DNA of 64,000 nucleotides from Parabacteroides sp. An277 (GTDB lineage Bacteria > Bacteroidota > Bacteroidia > Bacteroidales > Tannerellaceae): NCBI RefSeq assembly GCF_002159645.1, contig NZ_NFJB01000014.1, positions 1 through 64,000 on the forward strand. The letters are read 5' to 3'. Shown here piece by piece: positions 63,440 through 64,000 of the stretch (positions are counted from its first letter, which is position 1; each line of letters begins with the position of its first letter). The notes beneath the pieces were generated by a model, which worked only from the letters and a program-made list of their open reading frames with translations, did not search any database and was not told where the DNA came from. Made by a program: the position numbers and the translations under genes.

Positions 63440-64000
63440 TTAATACGTATCTGTGATTCGTTTGTTTGCATATTCAAAATACTTTTGGGCTTCCTTCAGG
63501 TATTGGCCTTCAGGATATTCGTTCGTGTAGTTGTAGTATTCGTCTACCACGTCGCGATAACGCCCTTGCAACTTTTCGTCCACGCTCACCCGCGCCGTTT
63601 CGTATTTCGAACGGAGGATAATAATCATGAACTCTTCGCGGTATTTGGAATAGGGATAATTCTTCAGTGCGTTTTCTGCCGTAATCACGGCCGAAAGGTA
63701 ATTATTACCCAGGTAAGTACCCAAGTTGAAGTAGAGCTTCGTGGCGAGCAATTCCTTCAGTGCCAGTTTCTCTTGCAATTCAAAGAGGATACGTTGCGCT
63801 TCGGGCGCCCGTTCGCTTTGCGGATAATAATCGAGGTAGAGCTGCAATTGCTCGATGGCTTTGTAGGTCTGCGTCTGATCCAGCTTTGGGTCGGGCGAAT
63901 CCAAGTAAAGCCCATAGCCCGAATAATAGCGGGAAAGCTCCGTGTATTCCCCTTTCGGGTACGTTTTGTAATAATTCTCGAAATACTGGGATGCTGTTTG
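63440..64000 (-). CDS. bamD: Outer-membrane assembly factor BamD (5' end outside the window)
   Basis: The frame is open to the window edge (187 codons visible). TPR-like helices are seen: QYFENYYKTYPKGEYTELSRYYSGY, IEQLQLYLDYYPQSERAPEAQRILFELQEKL, LATKLYFNLGTYLGNNYLSAVITAENALKNYP, YYNYTNEYPEGQYLKEAQKYFEYA. It matches BamD/YfiO, the lipoprotein that docks on BamA and helps insert outer-membrane barrels such as SusC. The lipoprotein signal lies beyond the window. Confidence 0.93.
   Translation of the reverse strand, partial: QTASQYFENYYKTYPKGEYTELSRYYSGYGLYLDSPDPKLDQTQTYKAIEQLQLYLDYYPQSERAPEAQRILFELQEKLALKELLATKLYFNLGTYLGNNYLSAVITAENALKNYPYSKYREEFMIIILRSKYETARVSVDEKLQGRYRDVVDEYYNYTNEYPEGQYLKEAQKYFEYANKRITDTY

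Overview
The window looks like a chromosomal segment of a gut-type Bacteroidales bacterium, probably Parabacteroides or a relative (genus is inference). Evidence: three SusC/SusD outer-membrane pairs, promoter boxes of the Bacteroidota type (TAnnTTTG), FecR and STN sensor parts, the Bacteroidota omega subunit and DUF4293 beside bamD, and many lipoprotein signals. No rRNA, tRNA, CRISPR array, prophage or transposase was seen.

Layout. 1-6.5 kb: a repeat array, then SusC/SusD pair 1 (minus strand). 6.5-10.3 kb: ABC-F ATPase and RecQ (4-bp overlap), then a small antitoxin-like ORF. 10.3-10.7 kb: gene-free nest of long inverted repeats. 10.7-16 kb: HU-like protein, TPR membrane protein, and aguB/aguA (agmatine to putrescine). 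16-23.8 kb: HAD phosphatase, AraC regulator, divergent RND efflux operon. 23.8-25.6 kb: HAD phosphatase and malate dehydrogenase. 25.9-35 kb: FecR, a frameshifted SusC, SusD and a large secreted protein, most of it clearly AT-richer than its surroundings. 35.1-41.6 kb: AlbA/Schlafen-type regulator, GH89 alpha-N-acetylglucosaminidase and a second glycosidase-like protein. 41.8-47.5 kb: secreted TIM-barrel protein, Tat-exported Gfo/Idh/MocA oxidoreductase and a HEAT-DUF1080-DUF1080 protein, a set resembling the 3-keto-glycoside route. 47.6-52.5 kb: acetyltransferase, DUF6261-like protein, haem-motif TolB-like lipoprotein, DUF6057-like membrane protein. 52.5-57.3 kb: SusD/SusC pair 3. 57.8-64 kb: pepT, gcvT, an oxidoreductase, then holB-like, DUF4293, rpoZ and bamD (minus strand, cut by the window edge).

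Two patterns stand out. First, two of the three SusC genes carry a poly-G tract in the same place, between the N-terminal segment and the carboxypeptidase-like domain, in the context TGGGG...GTAAAT (Gly-Gly-Val-Asn). One has G8 and is in frame (57.16 kb); the other has G7 and stops at once (27.36 kb). This looks like an on/off slippage switch for nutrient receptors. Second, at least eight non-coding stretches hold short arrays of palindromes repeated at about 21-22 bp (or 41-42 bp), i.e. about two DNA turns. Each array has its own sequence but the spacing is shared. The arrays lie upstream of promoters, inside an operon and between convergent genes, so a simple operator does not explain all of them.
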